A DNA stretch of 64,000 bases. Source: Photobacterium sp. GJ3 (GTDB lineage: Bacteria; Pseudomonadota; Gammaproteobacteria; Enterobacterales; Vibrionaceae). Within the stretch, counting starts at the first letter, position 1. Each line of letters starts with the position of its first letter. Below, piece by piece: positions 62,699-64,000 of this stretch. Position numbers and translations under genes: made by a program. The stretch spans positions 1,798,001 to 1,862,000 of the forward strand of contig NZ_CP073578.1 in the NCBI RefSeq assembly GCF_018199995.1, in the 5' to 3' direction. Below the pieces are notes generated by a model that saw only the letters and a program-made list of their open reading frames with translations, did no database searches and had not been told where the DNA came from.

Positions 62699-64000
62699 TC
62701 AGTCCGACAGCGGCTGCGCTGCCAGTGACGGGGCAATCTCCTGCAATGCGCGCCCCCCGAGCAAAAAAGCCAGATTGCTGTTGGTCTGGTTCAGATCCGT
62801 GGTCAGCCGGGCCAGTTCAGTTTCAATAGCCAGCGCATCGCTGGCAGCCAGAATCACCTCGCTGAACTGCGCCGTATTGTTCTGATAACCCCGCTCCACC
62901 GCCTGAGTGCGCGCTTGTGCCTGAGGTAAAAGACTCGACTGATACCGGGCCAGCCTTTGCTGCTGATTCGTGCGATCGGCCACCAGCGCATTCACCCGGG
63001 CATTCATCTGCGCAAGGATCAGATCTTTCTGTGATTTGGCGGCTCCCACCTGATACTGGGCCGCAGCCTGCTGGCGATCCTGACGGTTGCCGGTAAACAA
63101 CGGCAGATCAACGGTCAGAAAGGCACTCAGCAGATCCGACGCGGGTTCACCCCGCATATTGTTGGCCTGGCGGTAGCCATACATCACTTCGACCCCGAAT
63201 TGCGGCTGATAGGCTTCGCCCGCGATTTCTGCCTGCGTTTCGCTGGCCGCAATGGCGGTATCGGCGACTTTTGCCAGCGGATGCGTATTGAGGAATGAAA
63301 AGTAATGGCGGGACTGGCGCTCAGCGTTCAGCATGGCGTCCAATTCCTGCCAGGAGAGATCATGATTTACGATGAGGCCCGACGTTGCCGCTAACCAGTC
63401 TGCACCCAGCCACTCAGACATCTGAGCGATCAGGTTCCGCTGCTTTTGCTGATTGGCCTGGATCTTGTCGTCCAGTGATGTCACCTGAAGCTGCGCTTTC
63501 AGCAGATCCTGTGCTTCACTGGTTCCGATGGCGTAGTTGGTTTCAATAAAGCCAGCCAGTTCCGACATCAGTTGCCGGTTCTCACGCAACAAGCGTTCAG
63601 CCGTCTGCTGATAGCCCAGTTCCAGCCAGAGCTGGGTGACTTGATTGGCAACATCCCTTTGTCTGACAAGGCGTTGCCAGTCAATGCCATCCGCCTGCTG
63701 GCGTACTTTTCGGGCCTGAAGTGCGAGCGTATCGCCCCGTTCAAACTGCTGCATCAGTCCGACGGAAATATTCGTCATCGGGTCTTCATCAAACTGAAAA
63801 CTGTCGACAGGCAACCCGCCGACACCGAATTTCAGCTTCGGGTCCATCTGAGTTGCGCTGGCAATTGCCGTCTCACGCAAGGCGTCAGACTGGGCTGTCA
63901 GCTGCTTTTGGCTGGCATCGTTGACCAGCGCGAGCGCGATCAGGGTCTGCAAAGAGACCCGCTGAGTCTCGGACTGAACAGCAAAGACGACTGTCCCGGT
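62699..64000 (-). CDS. cusC: CusC/TolC-like outer membrane efflux protein (5' end beyond window)
   Basis: 433 residues are inside the window; the frame is still open at the edge, where it shows the end of a signal peptide (VVFAVQSETQ). The protein has two TolC-type repeats with long helices (ALALVNDASQKQLTAQSDAL and the second near AVERGYQNNTAQFSEVILAA). This family forms trimeric outer membrane tunnels for RND pumps. The first in-window Met-like codon (TTG 63952) is internal, so the true start is to the right of 64000. It lies 16 bp before cusB. Confidence 0.92.
   Translation of the reverse strand, partial: TGTVVFAVQSETQRVSLQTLIALALVNDASQKQLTAQSDALRETAIASATQMDPKLKFGVGGLPVDSFQFDEDPMTNISVGLMQQFERGDTLALQARKVRQQADGIDWQRLVRQRDVANQVTQLWLELGYQQTAERLLRENRQLMSELAGFIETNYAIGTSEAQDLLKAQLQVTSLDDKIQANQQKQRNLIAQMSEWLGADWLAATSGLIVNHDLSWQELDAMLNAERQSRHYFSFLNTHPLAKVADTAIAASETQAEIAGEAYQPQFGVEVMYGYRQANNMRGEPASDLLSAFLTVDLPLFTGNRQDRQQAAAQYQVGAAKSQKDLILAQMNARVNALVADRTNQQQRLARYQSSLLPQAQARTQAVERGYQNNTAQFSEVILAASDALAIETELARLTTDLNQTNSNLAFLLGGRALQEIAPSLAAQPLSD

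Noticed and set aside
62699..63952. CusC as a complete 417-residue gene starting at 63952
   Set aside because: The frame stays open to the window edge and includes signal-peptide sequence upstream, so the start is outside.

Overview
The window is chromosomal DNA from a gamma-proteobacterium of the family Vibrionaceae, most likely Photobacterium or a close relative. The evidence is the long 367-codon purC, a second EF-G gene outside the str operon, the yejABEF operon, the many Vibrionaceae-type hypothetical families, and integron attC sites that resemble Vibrio cholerae repeats (VCR). No rRNA, tRNA or CRISPR array was seen.

Region 1 (1-25 kb) is housekeeping and transport. It holds a TetR regulator beside paired palindromic operators, a UvrD-like helicase, purC behind a consensus PurR box, and a chemotaxis receptor behind a sigma-28-like promoter. 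These are followed by a GNAT enzyme, a DJ-1/PfpI protein, an alanine/sodium symporter, yejABEF (yejB frameshifted at a run of eight C), fusA2, an Ap4A-phosphorylase-like gene, a possible structured sRNA and an aromatic amino acid permease. A BigR-type sulfur locus (pmpA-pmpB-bigR) follows; its first gene, blh, is reduced to its two ends. An SgrR-like regulator closes the region.

Region 2 (25-49 kb) is mostly envelope and accessory functions. It contains a beta-barrel protein, a three-gene phospholipid operon (CDP-alcohol transferase, CDP-diacylglycerol synthase, acyltransferase), a secreted trypsin-like protease and several lipoproteins. A three-gene unit encodes an MFS exporter, a GMC-like flavoprotein and a DegT aminotransferase, and looks like an uncharacterised small-molecule pathway. 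An S41 protease lies beside a two-component system, and an 880-residue orphan protein and several DUF families follow.

Region 3 (about 49.5-57.1 kb) is a decaying chromosomal integron. Seven one-gene cassettes all lie on the minus strand. In four of them the stop codon is built into the attC start (TAACAAACG), and five show 9/10 to 11/11 matched or shorter but recognisable complementary R''/R' arms. A remnant of an intI-like integrase sits divergently at the right end, where intI and attI are expected. Nearly every attC between cassettes is occupied by an internally deleted IS110-family element in one fixed orientation. One cassette encodes a 577-residue DcdV/AvcD-type anti-phage deaminase, with no room inside the cassette for the usual AvcI/DifV RNA.

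Region 4 (57.2-64 kb) is a copper efflux operon read leftward: cusC (cut by the window edge), cusB with two C-terminal CusF-like domains, cusA (frameshifted near its start) and a Met/His-rich cupredoxin. The two frameshifts, in yejB and cusA, are both one base short in a G/C run, so assembly error has to be excluded for each.
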